From NCBI GenBank assembly GCA_018608405.1, contig JABAZP010000024.1:43871-107870 (forward strand): DNA of 64,000 nucleotides, given 5' to 3'. Origin of the DNA: Flavobacteriales bacterium (GTDB taxonomy: Bacteria; Bacteroidota; Bacteroidia; Flavobacteriales_E; Vicingaceae). Position numbers and translations under genes: made by a program. This document shows positions 1-12,500 of the stretch, piece by piece. The notes under the pieces were generated by a model. That model saw only the letters and a program-made list of their open reading frames with translations. It was not told the DNA's origin and made no database searches. Position 1 is the first letter of the stretch. Every line of letters starts with the position of its first letter.

Positions 1-1
1 T

Positions 2-1312
2 CAAAAAATAACAGGTTTTGGAGGAGCATTTACTGAAGCATCAGCTTCCTTACTAAATCAAATGAGTAACGCGAAAAGAAAAGAAATTTTAAACGCATAT
101 TTTGCAGAAGACGGAGCGAATTATTCGTTAACAAGAACCCACATTAATTCATGTGACTTTTCCTTGAGCAATTACTCCTATGCTGAATTTGCAGAAGACA
201 CCCTTTTAAAACATTTCTCAATAAAAAGAGATAAATCGGCTTTAATTCCAATGATTCTTGAAGCTCAAGAAATTTCTCAGGAAGGATTCAAAATTATCGC
301 ATCACCATGGACTGCCCCACCCTGGATGAAAACCAACAACGCGTGGAATGGAGGCAAATTAAAAAAGGAATACTACGACACATGGGCCAATTATTTTTTA
401 AAATATATTTCAGCTTACCGGAAAGAGGGAATTGATATTTGGGCAGTTACAGTAGAAAATGAACCTTTAGGCAACGATTCCAACTGGGAAAGCATGCATT
501 ACACACCCGAAGAGATGGGAGAGTTCGTAAAAAATCATTTAGGACCAAAGTTCGAAGCTGAAAAGTTGCACCAGAGAATTCTAGTTTACGACCAAAACCG
601 CGGTAAAGAGTTAGAGGAGTGGGCTGACGTGCTGCTGAAAGACAAAGATTTAGACAAGTACATCTACGGTACCGCCGTGCATTGGTATACCAGCACCAAC
701 AATGTGCTAGAAGAGTCCTTGAATTATACACATTCTATCGCTCCTTCCAAATCCATTATTCAAACAGAAGGGTGTATCGATTCAGAAGTTCCTCATTGGA
801 ATGAAGATTCATGGTATTGGAGTAAAGAGGCCACTGACTGGGGATATGATTGGGCTCTAGAAGAAAATAAAAAAAATCACCCAAAATACGTACCTGTATA
901 TAGATACGCAAGAGATATGATTGGCTGCCTCAACAACTGGGTAGAAGGTTGGGTAGATTGGAACATGGTATTAGACCGACAGGGAGGGCCTAATTTGGCA
1001 AAAAACTGGTGCATTGCTCCAGTTATTGTTGACGTAGAAAAAGACGAAGTCTATTATACTCCACTCTATTATACTATGATGCACTTTAGCAAGTATATTC
1101 GACCGGAAGCGAAAAGAATTAAAATTGCTCTGTCAGATAAAAAACTTCTAGCAACTGCCGCAATCAATGAAGATGGGAGTATTGTTTTGGTTGTCTTGAA
1201 TATGACAACAGATGCCCGAAGTTTTTTATTACGGCTAGAAAATCGAGAACAGCCTATTCAAATAGCAGCACAAGGATTACAAACAATATTAATAAAAGCA
1301 GAAAACATTTAG
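2..1312 (+). CDS. Glycoside hydrolase family 30 beta-glucanase/glucosylceramidase-like (5' partial)
   Basis: The reading frame is open from base 2, and the residues before the first in-frame Met at base 62 (ITGFGGAFTEASA...) are the typical GH30 N-terminal motif, so the true start lies upstream of the window. Two GH30 catalytic glutamates are visible: the acid/base in the NEP motif (codon 461-463) and the nucleophile in QTEG (codon 767-769). A small beta-sandwich tail follows the barrel. Known family members cleave beta-1,6-glucan, beta-1,3/1,6 side chains or glucosylceramide. The stop lies 8 bases before the next gene, a large GH94-clan phosphorylase, so the pair is probably one operon; I infer a role in trimming branches from a beta-glucan. 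No signal peptide can be judged because the start is missing. The family is near certain, the substrate is inferred. Confidence 0.9.
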   Translation, partial: QKITGFGGAFTEASASLLNQMSNAKRKEILNAYFAEDGANYSLTRTHINSCDFSLSNYSYAEFAEDTLLKHFSIKRDKSALIPMILEAQEISQEGFKIIASPWTAPPWMKTNNAWNGGKLKKEYYDTWANYFLKYISAYRKEGIDIWAVTVENEPLGNDSNWESMHYTPEEMGEFVKNHLGPKFEAEKLHQRILVYDQNRGKELEEWADVLLKDKDLDKYIYGTAVHWYTSTNNVLEESLNYTHSIAPSKSIIQTEGCIDSEVPHWNEDSWYWSKEATDWGYDWALEENKKNHPKYVPVYRYARDMIGCLNNWVEGWVDWNMVLDRQGGPNLAKNWCIAPVIVDVEKDEVYYTPLYYTMMHFSKYIRPEAKRIKIALSDKKLLATAAINEDGSIVLVVLNMTTDARSFLLRLENREQPIQIAAQGLQTILIKAENI

Positions 1313-1320
1313 TTTTAAAG

Positions 1321-4300
1321 ATGGGAAAGGAATCTATATATTTTGGGGATGCCAAACTTGGCTTTGGCAAAAAAGAAGTTACAGGAAAGTACACAACGGT
1401 CGACGGTGAAGATTTTTTCCTAATTGAGAACTATTCTAAAATGCGCCCCTTCTTTATGACAATTGTGAGTGCAAATGACCATTGGCTATTCATTGCTAGT
1501 AATGGTGGACTCTCTGCAGGAAGAAAGAACCCGGAACAATCATTATTCCCTTACTACTCTGATGACAAAATCATCAACTCAACAAGTGATACAGGCTCAA
1601 AAACTATATTACGCGTAAAAGAGGATAAAGGAATAAAACTTTGGGAGCCATTTACTGAAGCTTTCGAAGGCATCTACGATATCACTTCTAACCTTTATAA
1701 AAATCGAGAAGGTAATAAAATAATCTTTGAAGAAACAAATCACGACTTAGGCTTGTGCTTTCGTTATGGTTGGATGTTTTCTGAAAAGTATGGCATAGTA
1801 AAGAAGTCACAACTCATCAATTTAACAACTAAAAGCATAGATGTAGAAATCATAGATGGTATTCGAAACATTCTTCCGTATGGTGTTAGTAGTGCGCTGC
1901 AAGATATTAGAAGTACACTAGTAGACGCCTACAAAAGATGTGAATTAGATGCAGATACTAATCTGGGAATTTATTCCTTGAGCTCTATGATTGTTGATAA
2001 AGCTGAGCCTAGCGAAGCATTAAAAGCTACCACCGTATGGCCAGTTGGAATTGAAATAAACTCAATTCTTCTATCCACTTTACAATTAAAGAATTTTAGA
2101 AACGGAACTGGCACTACATCAGAAATTGATATTAAAGCCGAAAAAGGAGCTTTTTTCATTACCTCAAAACAATCCTTAGGTGCGAAGAAAACAGTAACAT
2201 GGGCTATCGTCGCAGAAGTTAACCAATCTGTAACAAAAATAGCACTACTTCAAGCGGAACTCTCAAGTCAGGATAATATTCTTAAAAAAGTATTAGACGA
2301 TATTGACAAAAACAAGCAAGACTTACGCAAAAAGATTGGCCTGACTGATGGGATTCAACTTTCGAAAGACCGATTATCAACAGGTCGTCATTTTTCTAAT
2401 GTTCTGTTTAATATCATGCGTGGAGGAACTTTTGATGACCAGTACGAAATTGAAACTGCTGACTTTTTATTGCACATCAAGCAAATGAATATGCAGGATT
2501 ATCAGCGTTTAAAGCCCGTTTTACAGGCAATCCCTGAATATATATCGTATCACCAACTCAGGCATTTCTTAGTAGCCTCCAAGCACCAACATACCATGAG
2601 GTATTATTTGGAGTATTTGCCGCTTTCTTTTAGTAGAAGACATGGAGACCCAAGTAGACCTTGGAACCATTTCTCAATTGAAACTAAAGATGAATACGGT
2701 CAAAAACTAAGAAACTTTGAAGGCAACTGGCGTGACATTTTTCAAAACTGGGAGGCATTAGCATTTAGCTACCCTGAGTTTGCTCTTGGTATGGTCGCAA
2801 AGTTTGTGAACGCCTCAACTATTGACGGATATAATCCATATCGAATTTCAAGAGATGGAATTGACTGGGAAATTGTAGAGCCAAATGATCCTTGGTCACA
2901 CATCGGTTATTGGGGTGATCACCAGGTTATTTACTTATGTAAGTTGTTAGAAATTTCATTGCATTATCAACCTGAACGGCTGAGAAGTATGTTAAGTAAC
3001 AAAATCTTTACATATGCTAATGTTCCTTATAGAATAAAAGGTTACGATGCAATAGCAATTAACCCCAAAGACACAATTGACTTTGATCATGAACTAGAAT
3101 CTTCAATAAAAGAAAGGGTTAGCAGAGTCGGTTCCGATGGTAAACTAATTTGGAATAAACACAACCAATTAAAGCGAGTGAACCTTACTGAGAAAATTCT
3201 GGTAATGGTTCTTACGAAACTTTACAACTTCATACCTGATGCCGGAATTTGGCTGAATACACAAAGACCCGAGTGGAATGATGCGAATAATGCACTAGTA
3301 GGTAACGGAGTTTCTATGGTTACCCTCTATTATTTGAGAAGACTATTGAGCTTTGCAAGTGACATTTACAAAGAACAAGAAGGACTAACAACAGAGGTAA
3401 ATAAACCTGTGGTTGATCTTATGGAAGCCTTAAAAAGAGGTTTCTTATTTCACAGTGCTAATCTTGGTAAACCTTTCAATGACAAACAGCGTCGCCAATT
3501 TATGGATGATTTTGGTGTAGCAGGAGAACACTATAGAACAACTGCCTACGCCGGGTTCACTGGTGAAAAAAGAAAACTAAAGCATCAGGATATGCTGGAC
3601 TTCTATACCCTGTCATTGAAGTTTATAGAGGACACCATAGACAAAAACTCAAGAGAAGACGGATTGTACCATTCATATAATTTGATAGAGTTGACTGAAG
3701 GTAAAGCCAGTTATACACATTTGTATGAAATGTTAGAAGGTCAAGTTTCTGCCTTAAGCGCTAATTATTTAAATCCAGAACAAGCACTGCATGTATTGGA
3801 CTCACTTAGAACTAGTGAAATGTTTCGCCCAGATCAGTACAGTTATATGCTCTATCCTGACAGGGAATTATCTCACTTTTTAGATAAAAATATAATTGAT
3901 CCAGAGCTTTTAAAAGGATCGGAATTACTTGAAAAGTTGTTGTCAAAAGGAAATACTGAGATTATCGAAAGAGATGTCGAAGGAAAATTTCACTTCAATG
4001 GAAACTTTCACAATGTATCCGATCTTAAGAAAGCCTTATTATCTATAAAAGATTTTGAACTAAAGAGGATTGCAAAAAAAGAAACGAAGCAATTTCTTTC
4101 TGCATTTGAAGCTGTATTTGATCACAAAGCTTTTACAGGTCGCTCGGGTGCATTTTATGGCTATGAAGGCTTAGGTAGTATCTATTGGCACATGGTATCA
4201 AAACTATTATTAGCCATCCAAGAAAATATTTATGCTGCAAAAAAGGCTAATTCTTCTGAAGGTACTATTGGTAGACTAATAGAGCACTATTACGAAATAA

Positions 4301-4785
4301 GAGCCGGAATAGGAGTAAATAAATCACCTGAGCTATACGGAGCATTTCCTACAGATGCCTACTCTCATACTCCTAAATATGCAGGTGCTAAACAGCCAGG
4401 CATGACAGGACAAGTAAAAGAAGATATTATTAATCGGTGGGCTGAGTTAGGAATTCAAGTGGCTGATGGATGTTTAACTTTTGAGCCATTCATTTTAAGA
4501 AGATTAGAATTCATTGATCAGCCTGATTCCTTGTCGTACTACAATCACGATGGAGATGCCTGTAAAATTGAAGTTCCTGCTAATGCAATTGCATTTACTT
4601 ACTGCCAGATTCCAATCATTTATGAAATTGGAGCCAAAAGAAAAGTCGTTGTTAATTATTCTGACGGAACAAATAATGTTATTCCTAAAAACGCGTTGAG
4701 TTTTCTGGAGTCAAAAGACGTATTCAAGCGATCTGGTAAAATTCAATCTATTTTAGTTAGGATTCAAGAAGCAGATTTAATTTAA
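1321..4785 (+). CDS. Large GH94-clan phosphorylase, probably GH149-like beta-1,3-glucan phosphorylase
   Basis: This 1154-residue protein has no signal peptide and should be cytoplasmic. The C-terminal two thirds look like the (alpha/alpha)6 barrel of cellobiose-phosphorylase relatives. EWNDANNALVG near residue 652 resembles the WND motif holding the general acid Asp of GH94 (Asp654 here). GLGSIYWHMVSKLLLAIQE and the tail QPGMTGQVKEDI...GCLTFEP also recall the clan. At about 1150 residues it is too long for classical GH94 (about 800) but fits GH149 (or GH161), whose known members phosphorolyse beta-1,3-glucan to glucose 1-phosphate; Bacteroidota GH149 genes occur in polysaccharide utilization loci. 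It starts 8 bases after the GH30 gene, and a bidirectional terminator follows. The general fold is fairly secure; choosing GH149 over GH161 or an untested branch rests on length and context from memory. Confidence 0.65.
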   Translation: MGKESIYFGDAKLGFGKKEVTGKYTTVDGEDFFLIENYSKMRPFFMTIVSANDHWLFIASNGGLSAGRKNPEQSLFPYYSDDKIINSTSDTGSKTILRVKEDKGIKLWEPFTEAFEGIYDITSNLYKNREGNKIIFEETNHDLGLCFRYGWMFSEKYGIVKKSQLINLTTKSIDVEIIDGIRNILPYGVSSALQDIRSTLVDAYKRCELDADTNLGIYSLSSMIVDKAEPSEALKATTVWPVGIEINSILLSTLQLKNFRNGTGTTSEIDIKAEKGAFFITSKQSLGAKKTVTWAIVAEVNQSVTKIALLQAELSSQDNILKKVLDDIDKNKQDLRKKIGLTDGIQLSKDRLSTGRHFSNVLFNIMRGGTFDDQYEIETADFLLHIKQMNMQDYQRLKPVLQAIPEYISYHQLRHFLVASKHQHTMRYYLEYLPLSFSRRHGDPSRPWNHFSIETKDEYGQKLRNFEGNWRDIFQNWEALAFSYPEFALGMVAKFVNASTIDGYNPYRISRDGIDWEIVEPNDPWSHIGYWGDHQVIYLCKLLEISLHYQPERLRSMLSNKIFTYANVPYRIKGYDAIAINPKDTIDFDHELESSIKERVSRVGSDGKLIWNKHNQLKRVNLTEKILVMVLTKLYNFIPDAGIWLNTQRPEWNDANNALVGNGVSMVTLYYLRRLLSFASDIYKEQEGLTTEVNKPVVDLMEALKRGFLFHSANLGKPFNDKQRRQFMDDFGVAGEHYRTTAYAGFTGEKRKLKHQDMLDFYTLSLKFIEDTIDKNSREDGLYHSYNLIELTEGKASYTHLYEMLEGQVSALSANYLNPEQALHVLDSLRTSEMFRPDQYSYMLYPDRELSHFLDKNIIDPELLKGSELLEKLLSKGNTEIIERDVEGKFHFNGNFHNVSDLKKALLSIKDFELKRIAKKETKQFLSAFEAVFDHKAFTGRSGAFYGYEGLGSIYWHMVSKLLLAIQENIYAAKKANSSEGTIGRLIEHYYEIRAGIGVNKSPELYGAFPTDAYSHTPKYAGAKQPGMTGQVKEDIINRWAELGIQVADGCLTFEPFILRRLEFIDQPDSLSYYNHDGDACKIEVPANAIAFTYCQIPIIYEIGAKRKVVVNYSDGTNNVIPKNALSFLESKDVFKRSGKIQSILVRIQEADLI

Positions 4786-4814
4786 GTTATATTTCTAAAA
4801 TTCTATTAATAAAA

Positions 4815-4840
4815 AAAGCCACGCTTTTCAGCGTGGCTTT
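4815..4840. terminator. Bidirectional rho-independent terminator between the glucan cassette and the rpoC operon
   Basis: A perfect 10-bp stem (AAAGCCACGC / GCGTGGCTTT) with a 6-base loop is flanked by an A run on the left and T-rich sequence on the right. It sits between two convergent units and can end both. Confidence 0.85.
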
Positions 4841-4861
4841 GTATTTTCATTCAAATAAGAA

Positions 4862-5188
4862 TTAAGCTTCTCCTTGAGGGCCTCCGAAGTTCATCGGAAA
4901 GTGAGGTTGATCACTTTCTTTAATCGCTCCATTCAGCTGTTCAAATTTTTGAATATTGTCTTGTAGCGCTCTCACCAAACGTTTTGCATGCTGCGGTGTC
5001 ATCATTATTCTAGATTTCACTTTTGCTTTTGGTAAGCCGGGCATCACTTTAATAAAATCCAAAACAAATTCTGAGCTTGAATGACTTATGATCGCTAAAT
5101 TGGAATACGTTCCTTCAGCTACTTCTTCAGTTAATTCAATGTTTAATTTGCCATCCTTGATTTGAGGATTGTTATTATCGTCAGCCAT
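4862..5188 (-). CDS. DUF3467 family protein
   Basis: A 108-residue acidic cytoplasmic protein without signal peptide or membrane segment. The core (SNLAIISHSSSEFVLDF, then MTPQHAKRLVRALQDNI) matches DUF3467, a small domain of unknown function typically encoded right after rpoC in Bacteroidota. The start codon lies 1 base after the rpoC stop, so it is almost certainly the last gene of the rpoBC transcript and translationally coupled to it. The position suggests a link to RNA polymerase, but no function can be read from the sequence. Confidence 0.85.
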   Translation of the reverse strand: MADDNNNPQIKDGKLNIELTEEVAEGTYSNLAIISHSSSEFVLDFIKVMPGLPKAKVKSRIMMTPQHAKRLVRALQDNIQKFEQLNGAIKESDQPHFPMNFGGPQGEA

Positions 5189-5189
5189 C

Positions 5190-8100
5190 TTATTCTGCGT
5201 TTTCTACTTCGTCAATCTCAACTTCTGCTACTTCTTCTTTTCCTGATTTTAACATTTCGTATTCTTCGTTAGAACCAACAACATACTCTTGGTAATCGTC
5301 TAAACCTGTTCCTGCTGGAATTAGGTGTCCAACAATAACGTTCTCTTTCAAGCCCATTAATGTGTCTTGCTTACCATTTACTGCTGCTTCATTCAACACT
5401 TTCGTAGTTTCCTGGAAAGATGCTGCAGAAATGAAACTATCAGTTTGTAAAGATGCTCTTGTAATTCCTTGAAGAACTGAATTTGATGTCGCTGGAACAG
5501 CATCTCTTGCATCTACCGTCTTCTTATCCTGACGCTTCAACATAGAGTTCTCCTCCCTCAACTTACGTGGAGAGATGATTTGTCCTGCTTTCAAGCTTTC
5601 AGATTCACCCGGTTCAACTACAATCTTCTTTCCAAAAATCCAATCGTTCTCAACTGCAAAGTCAGATTTGTTAGCAATTTGCTTCTCTAAGAATCTAGTA
5701 TCGCCCGGATCTTCAATGATTACTTTACGCATCATTTGTCTAACAATTACTTCAAAGTGCTTATCATTAATCTTCACCCCTTGTAATCGGTAAACTTCTT
5801 GAACTTCGTTTACTAAGTATTCTTGAACTTGTGTAGGACCTTTAATCGCTAAGATATCAGCAGGAGTAATGGCTCCATCTGATAATGGAACTCCAGCTCT
5901 TACGAAATCATTCTCTTGAACCAAGATATGCTTAGAAAGATTGATTAAGTATTTCTTAACCTCACCTGTTCTAGACTCGATGATAACTTCTCTATTACCT
6001 CTCTTGATTTTACCGAAAGAAACAATACCGTCAATTTCAGAAACAACTGCAGGGTTTGAAGGATTTCTCGCTTCAAACAATTCAGTTACTCTTGGAAGAC
6101 CACCTGTAATATCACCAGACTTACCTGAAGTCCTTGGTATTTTAACTAATGTTCTACCACTATCAATCTTATCCCCTTCCTTTACAACAATATGAGCCCC
6201 TACCGGTAAGTTATACGTTTTAATAACTTCCTTCTTAGCGTTCAATAATTTAATTTCAGGAATTAACTTCTTATCTCTAGATTCAATAATTACTTTCTCA
6301 GTAAAACCTGTTTGTTCATCAGACTCTTCTTTGTAAGTAATACTGTCAACTAAGTTTTCAAAAGCAATTGTTCCAGGAACTTCAGCAATGATCAATGCGT
6401 TATATGGATCCCAATAACAAATCATCTCACCTTTTTTCACCTTAGCTCCTTCTTTCGCCACTAATACTGAACCGTAAGGAATTACAGCAGTCATTAATGC
6501 AATATTGGTCTTTGGATCTAAAATTCGTGCTTCAGCTGAACGTCCAACAACGATTGAAATCTTCTTTCCATCTCTGTCTTCGCCCGCAACTGTTCGCAAT
6601 TCATCTACTTCTAATATACCGTCATATTTTGCTTCAACTCTAGAGTCATCAGCAATCTTAGATGCCGTACCCCCAACGTGGAACGTACGTAATGTTAACT
6701 GTGTACCCGGCTCTCCAATCGACTGTGCTGCAATAACACCAACAGACTCACCTTTTTGTGTCATTCGACCCGTTGCCAAACTTCTACCGTAACATTTAGA
6801 ACAAACTCCTCTTTTTAATTCACAAGAAAGTACAGACCTCATTTCAACCTCATCAATAGGAGAGTCTTCAATAATTTTTGCCACCTCTTCTTTAACTTCT
6901 TCTCCTGACCCAATGATTAAGTCACCGGTATTTGGATGATAAACATCGTGAACAGTAACCCTACCAAGAATTCGATCATAAAGTGATTCTACTTCATCGT
7001 CATTCTTCATCAAGGCAGAAATTGTAACACCTCTTAAAGTTCCACAATCTACCTCTGAAATAACAACATCTTGAGATACATCTACTAATCTTCTAGTTAA
7101 GTAACCCGCATCTGCTGTTTTCAGCGCTGTATCGGCCAAACCTTTACGTGCACCGTGTGTAGAAATAAAGTACTCTAGAATCGAAAGTCCTTCTTTAAAG
7201 TTAGAAAGAATTGGGTTTTCAATAATTTCTTGACCTGTAGATCCTGATTTCTGTGGCTTAGCCATCAACCCTCTCATTCCTGAAAGCTGACGAATTTGCT
7301 CTTTCGAACCCCTTGCTCCAGAATCAAACATCATGTAAACTGAGTTGAAACCTTGGTTATCGTTCTTCAAACGACTCATTACCGTGTTTGTCAGTCGCGT
7401 GTTAGTATGTGTCCAAATATCAATAATTTGGTTATAACGCTCGTTATTCGTAATGAATCCCATGTTATAGTTGTCCCAAACCTCTTTTACTTGCTGGTTC
7501 GCCTTATCCATCATTTCTTCTTTCTCTGGTGGAACAATTACGTCCTCCAAATTAAATGATAGACCACCTTTAAATGACATATTATATCCTAGCGTCTTAA
7601 TCTCATCTAAGAAGTTTGCTGTTTTAGCTGTACCGGCAACTTTTAATATATCTCCAATAATGTCTCTTAAGGACTTCTTAGTCAACAATTCGTTAATATA
7701 TGGGACCTCTTCTGGAACTCGCTCATTGAAAATAACTCTACCACAAGTGGTTTCAATTAATTTCGATTCACCATTCTTCGTGATATTCACTTTTATCTTA
7801 GCGTGAATGTCTAATCTCCCTTCGTTATTCGCAATAATAACTTCTTCTGGAGAATAGAAAGACTTGCCCTCACCTTTAATAGTCTTTGTTTCATCTGTAA
7901 CTCTTTCTTTGGTTAAGTAGTAAAGACCCAAAACCATATCCTGAGATGGAACCGTAATCGGTGAACCATTCGCAGGGTTAAGAATATTGTGAGAAGCTAG
8001 CATTAATAGTTGAGCCTCTAGAATTGCAGCATTACCCAAAGGTAAGTGAACTGCCATCTGATCACCATCAAAATCCGCGTTAAAGGCAGTACAAACTAAT

Positions 8101-9503
8101 GGGTGAAGACGAATTGCCTTACCTTCAATAAGCTTTGGCTGAAACGCTTGAATACCTAATCTGTGCAGAGTTGGGGCCCTGTTCAATAGGATTGGGTGCC
8201 CTTTCAATACACTTTCTAAAATATCCCAAACAACAGGCTCCTTCTTATCAACGATTTTCTTTGCAGATTTAACCGTCTTAACAATACCTCGTTCAATTAA
8301 TTTACGAATTACAAAAGGCTTGTATAGTTCAGCAGCCATATCTTTTGGCATACCACACTCATGCAACTTTAAGTCCGGTCCAACAACAATTACTGATCGA
8401 GCAGAGTAATCAACCCTTTTACCCAGCAAGTTTTGTCTAAAACGACCTGACTTACCTTTCAAACTATCAGATAACGATTTTAACGCTCTGTTAGAATCAG
8501 TTTTAACAGCAGAAGATTTTCTTGAGTTATCAAACAAAGAATCTACAGCTTCCTGCAACATTCTTTTTTCGTTTCTTAAAATTACTTCCGGTGCTTTAAT
8601 CTCCATCAATCGTTTTAAACGATTGTTTCTGATAATTACTCTTCTGTATAAATCGTTCAGATCAGAAGTTGCAAATCGACCACCATCTAGTGGTACTAAA
8701 GGACGTAATTCCGGCGGAATAACAGGAACTACTTTCACAATCATCCACTCAGGTCTATTCTCAATGTGTCCGTTTGCAGCTCTAAAGGCTTCAACAACCT
8801 GAAGTCTTTTTAAAGCTTCATTCTTTCTTTGTTGAGATGTTTCTGTATTTGCTTTGTGTCTTAAATCGTAAGAAAGTGAATCTAAATCTAATCTTTTCAG
8901 CAATTCAAATAGTGCTTCAGCACCCATCTTTGCGATGAATTTGTTCGGATCGTTATCATCTAAATACATGTTTTCTTTTGGCATCGTATCCAAAATATCT
9001 AAGTATTCTTCTTCCGTTAAAAAGTCCAAATATTCTACAGGCTCACCCTCAGCGTTTTTGGCCTCACCTGCATTAATTACAACGTATCGCTCGTAATAAA
9101 TGATGGTATCCAATTTCTTGGTAGGCAACCCTAATAGGTACCCGATTTTGTTTGGTAACGACTTAAAGTACCATATGTGAGCAACAGGAACCACTAAAGA
9201 AATGTGTCCCATTCTCTCTCTTCGTACTTTTTTCTCTGTTACTTCAACACCACAACGGTCACAAACGATTCCCTTATATCGGATTCTCTTGTATTTTCCA
9301 CAGTGACACTCGTAATCTTTTACCGGACCAAAAATTCTTTCACAGAACAAACCGTCTCTCTCTGGTTTATACGTTCTATAGTTGATTGTCTCCGGCTTCA
9401 ATACTTCTCCATTTGATTTTTCTAAAATCATTTCTGGAGAAGCAAGGCTTATCGTAATCATAGAGAATCTACTTGTTTCCTTATTATCTCTTCTAAAAGC
9501 CAT
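5190..9503 (-). CDS. rpoC: DNA-directed RNA polymerase subunit beta'
   Basis: A 1437-residue beta' subunit. The catalytic NADFDGD loop holding the three Mg-binding aspartates is at residues 475-481. The N-terminal zinc-binding cysteines (ECHCGKY...CDRCG, about residues 66-85) and the second zinc site ([14 protein letters not shown], about 890-905) are intact. The trigger-loop region ([13 protein letters not shown]) is complete. The length matches Bacteroidota beta', and the long C-terminal part with repeated sandwich-barrel hybrid motifs is present. It starts 40 bases after the rpoB stop and is followed immediately by the DUF3467 gene. No anomaly seen. Confidence 0.99.
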   Translation of the reverse strand: MAFRRDNKETSRFSMITISLASPEMILEKSNGEVLKPETINYRTYKPERDGLFCERIFGPVKDYECHCGKYKRIRYKGIVCDRCGVEVTEKKVRRERMGHISLVVPVAHIWYFKSLPNKIGYLLGLPTKKLDTIIYYERYVVINAGEAKNAEGEPVEYLDFLTEEEYLDILDTMPKENMYLDDNDPNKFIAKMGAEALFELLKRLDLDSLSYDLRHKANTETSQQRKNEALKRLQVVEAFRAANGHIENRPEWMIVKVVPVIPPELRPLVPLDGGRFATSDLNDLYRRVIIRNNRLKRLMEIKAPEVILRNEKRMLQEAVDSLFDNSRKSSAVKTDSNRALKSLSDSLKGKSGRFRQNLLGKRVDYSARSVIVVGPDLKLHECGMPKDMAAELYKPFVIRKLIERGIVKTVKSAKKIVDKKEPVVWDILESVLKGHPILLNRAPTLHRLGIQAFQPKLIEGKAIRLHPLVCTAFNADFDGDQMAVHLPLGNAAILEAQLLMLASHNILNPANGSPITVPSQDMVLGLYYLTKERVTDETKTIKGEGKSFYSPEEVIIANNEGRLDIHAKIKVNITKNGESKLIETTCGRVIFNERVPEEVPYINELLTKKSLRDIIGDILKVAGTAKTANFLDEIKTLGYNMSFKGGLSFNLEDVIVPPEKEEMMDKANQQVKEVWDNYNMGFITNNERYNQIIDIWTHTNTRLTNTVMSRLKNDNQGFNSVYMMFDSGARGSKEQIRQLSGMRGLMAKPQKSGSTGQEIIENPILSNFKEGLSILEYFISTHGARKGLADTALKTADAGYLTRRLVDVSQDVVISEVDCGTLRGVTISALMKNDDEVESLYDRILGRVTVHDVYHPNTGDLIIGSGEEVKEEVAKIIEDSPIDEVEMRSVLSCELKRGVCSKCYGRSLATGRMTQKGESVGVIAAQSIGEPGTQLTLRTFHVGGTASKIADDSRVEAKYDGILEVDELRTVAGEDRDGKKISIVVGRSAEARILDPKTNIALMTAVIPYGSVLVAKEGAKVKKGEMICYWDPYNALIIAEVPGTIAFENLVDSITYKEESDEQTGFTEKVIIESRDKKLIPEIKLLNAKKEVIKTYNLPVGAHIVVKEGDKIDSGRTLVKIPRTSGKSGDITGGLPRVTELFEARNPSNPAVVSEIDGIVSFGKIKRGNREVIIESRTGEVKKYLINLSKHILVQENDFVRAGVPLSDGAITPADILAIKGPTQVQEYLVNEVQEVYRLQGVKINDKHFEVIVRQMMRKVIIEDPGDTRFLEKQIANKSDFAVENDWIFGKKIVVEPGESESLKAGQIISPRKLREENSMLKRQDKKTVDARDAVPATSNSVLQGITRASLQTDSFISAASFQETTKVLNEAAVNGKQDTLMGLKENVIVGHLIPAGTGLDDYQEYVVGSNEEYEMLKSGKEEVAEVEIDEVENAE

Positions 9504-9543
9504 AATTATATTATTATGTTAATAATCTCTTTAAATTGTTGAA

Positions 9544-12500
9544 CTAAACGCTTACTTTATCTTTGTCAGACAGTGTAAGGTTTAAGCACAGACCCCTAAG
9601 TTCATGAAGTAATACGTTAAACGACTCCGGAATACCAGGAACTGGCATACTTTCACCTTTCACAATTGCTTCATAAGCTTTTGCTCTACCCATAACGTCA
9701 TCAGACTTAATTGTCAAGATTTCTTGTAGGATATTAGCTGCACCAAATGCCTCTAATGCCCAAACTTCCATCTCTCCAAAACGCTGACCACCAAACTGAG
9801 CCTTACCACCAAGTGGTTGCTGAGTAATTAATGAGTATGGTCCGATAGATCTAGCGTGCATCTTATCTTCAACCATGTGGCCTAATTTCAACATGTAAAT
9901 GATACCTACTGTTGCCGGCTGATCGAATGGCTCGCCTGTTCCACCGTCTTTCAAGAATGTTCTTCCTGATCGAGGTACACCTGCTTTGTCCGTATAGCTA
10001 TTAATCTCGTCTGCAGTTGCTCCATCAAAAATTGGAGTTGCAAAGTTAACACCTAGCTTTTCGCCTGCCCAACCTAACACAGTTTCGTAAATCTGTCCAA
10101 GGTTCATTCTAGAAGGTACACCAAGTGGGTTCAATACTATATCAACCGGAGTTCCATCGTCTAAGAATGGCATGTCTTCATGACGAACGATTCTTGCAAC
10201 AATACCTTTGTTACCGTGACGTCCTGCCATCTTATCACCTACCTTCAACTTACGTTTCTTAGCCAAATACACTTTAGCCAATTTCATAATTCCAACAGGA
10301 AGTTCATCTCCAACAGTTAACGCATATTTCTTACGCTTATACTTTCCTTGAATTTCTGTTGCTTTCATATTATGATTGTGCAACATGGTCTTAATCGTCT
10401 GGTTTAATTCATCAGATGTCGTCCAGTTTTTGTAATCAATAAAAGCAAAATCATCAATCCTTTGAAGTACTTTTTGAGTAAATTTCGTTCCTTTAGGAAT
10501 TAATTCTTCATTATAGTAATTCTGAATTCCCTGAGCTGTCTTTCCGTTTACAACAGAGTATAATTTCTCAACTAATCTTTCTTTCAACTGAGCAATTTCT
10601 TTATTCTGCTCTTCGTCTAACTTTAAGATTAGGTTTTTCTCATCAGCTCTAGATTTCCTATCCTTCAGTGCTCTTTCAAACAACTTCTTACCAACAACAA
10701 CACCTTTTGTCGATGGTGGTACTTTCAATGAAGCATCTTTCACGTCTCCGGCTTTATCACCAAATATTGCTCTCAACAACTTCTCTTCCGGGGTGGGATC
10801 AGATTCTCCTTTAGGGGTAATCTTACCAATCAAAATGTCACCTTCTTTAACTTTAGCGCCAATTCTAATTAATCCGTTTTCATCTAAATCAGCTGTAGCT
10901 TCTTCACTTACGTTTGGAATATCTGCAGTTAATTCTTCAACACCTCTTTTTGTATCTCTAACTTCAAGCGTAAATTCATCTACATGTACTGAAGTAAATA
11001 AGTCTTCTGAAACGACTTTCTCAGAGATTACAATCGCATCCTCAAAGTTGTAACCTTTCCATGGCATAAAGGCCACTTTCAAATTCCTACCTAAGGCAAG
11101 CTCACCACCTTGAGTAGCATAACCTTCACAAAGTACTTGACCTTTGGTTACCCTATCTCCCTTCATCACGATAGGGTTCAAGTTGATGGTGGTACTCTGA
11201 TTCGTTTTCTTGTATTTTGTAAGAACGTAAGTTTTAGTAGGCTCAGTAAATGAAACTAATTCCTCTTCATCTGATCTTTTGTAAGTAACAATGATTTTGT
11301 TTGCATCAACGTATTCAACAACCCCTGTTCCTTCGGCATTAATCAATACTCTTGAATCAACAGCAACTTGCTTTTCTAAACCGGTTCCTACAATTGGAGC
11401 GCTTGGCTGCAATAAAGGAACAGCTTGACGTTGCATGTTAGACCCCATCAGGGCTCTGTTCGCATCATCATGCTCTAGGAAAGGAATAAGAGATGCAGCT
11501 ATTGATGCAATCTGGTTAGGAGATACATCCATTAATGTTACATCCTCAGCCTTAGCTAAAGGAAAATCACCTTCGTATCTTGCTTTAACTACTTCCGTTT
11601 CAAACTTTCCTCCTTCACCTACAATTGCATTTGCTTGGGCAATGGTTTGAGAGTCTTCTTCTTCAGCACTTAAATAAATAACTTCTTTATCACTTAAACC
11701 AACTGTACTATTTGCTACTTTTCGGTAAGGTGTCTCAATGAAACCAAGTCTGTTCACTTTTGCGTAAACACACAAAGAAGAAATCAAACCAATGTTTGGA
11801 CCTTCCGGTGTTTCAATTGGACAAAGTCGCCCGTAGTGCGTATAGTGAACATCACGAACCTCAAAACCTGCTCTTTCTCTAGAGAGGCCGCCGGGTCCTA
11901 AAGCAGACATTCGTCGTTTGTGAGTTACCTCAGACAGAGGATTCGTCTGATCCATAAACTGTGACAATTGATTCGTTCCGAAGAATGAATTAATTACGGC
12001 AGATAGTGTTTTAGCATTAATCAAATCGGCAGGGGTAAATACTTCGTTATCTCTAACGTTCATTCGCTCTCTTATTGTTCTAGCCATTCTAGCTAAACCA
12101 ACACCAAACTGATTGTACAACTGTTCTCCAACAGTTCTTACTCTTCTATTTGATAAGTGATCAATATCATCTACATCCGCCTTTGAATTGATTAGCTCAA
12201 TCAAATACTTAATGATAGAGATGATATCCTCTCTTGTTAATATTTTTGTATTAGGCTCAATGTTCAAACCTAATTTCTTATTGATTCTGTAACGGCCTAC
12301 CTCTCCTAAGTCATATCGAGTTTCTGAGAAAAATAGCTTATCAATAACGCCTCTTGCAGTTTCCTCATCTGGTGGCTCAGAATTTCTAAGTTGACGATAA
12401 ATATGCTCTACAGCTTCCTTTTCTGAATTCGAAGGATCTTTTTGTAATGTATTGTAAATGATCGCAAAATCAGCAGAATTAACATCTTCCTTGTGCAGGA

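Noticed and set aside
5575..7806. Several 70-110 codon open frames antisense to rpoC
   Set aside because: They are shadows of the conserved rpoC frame, with no family match or ribosome binding site.
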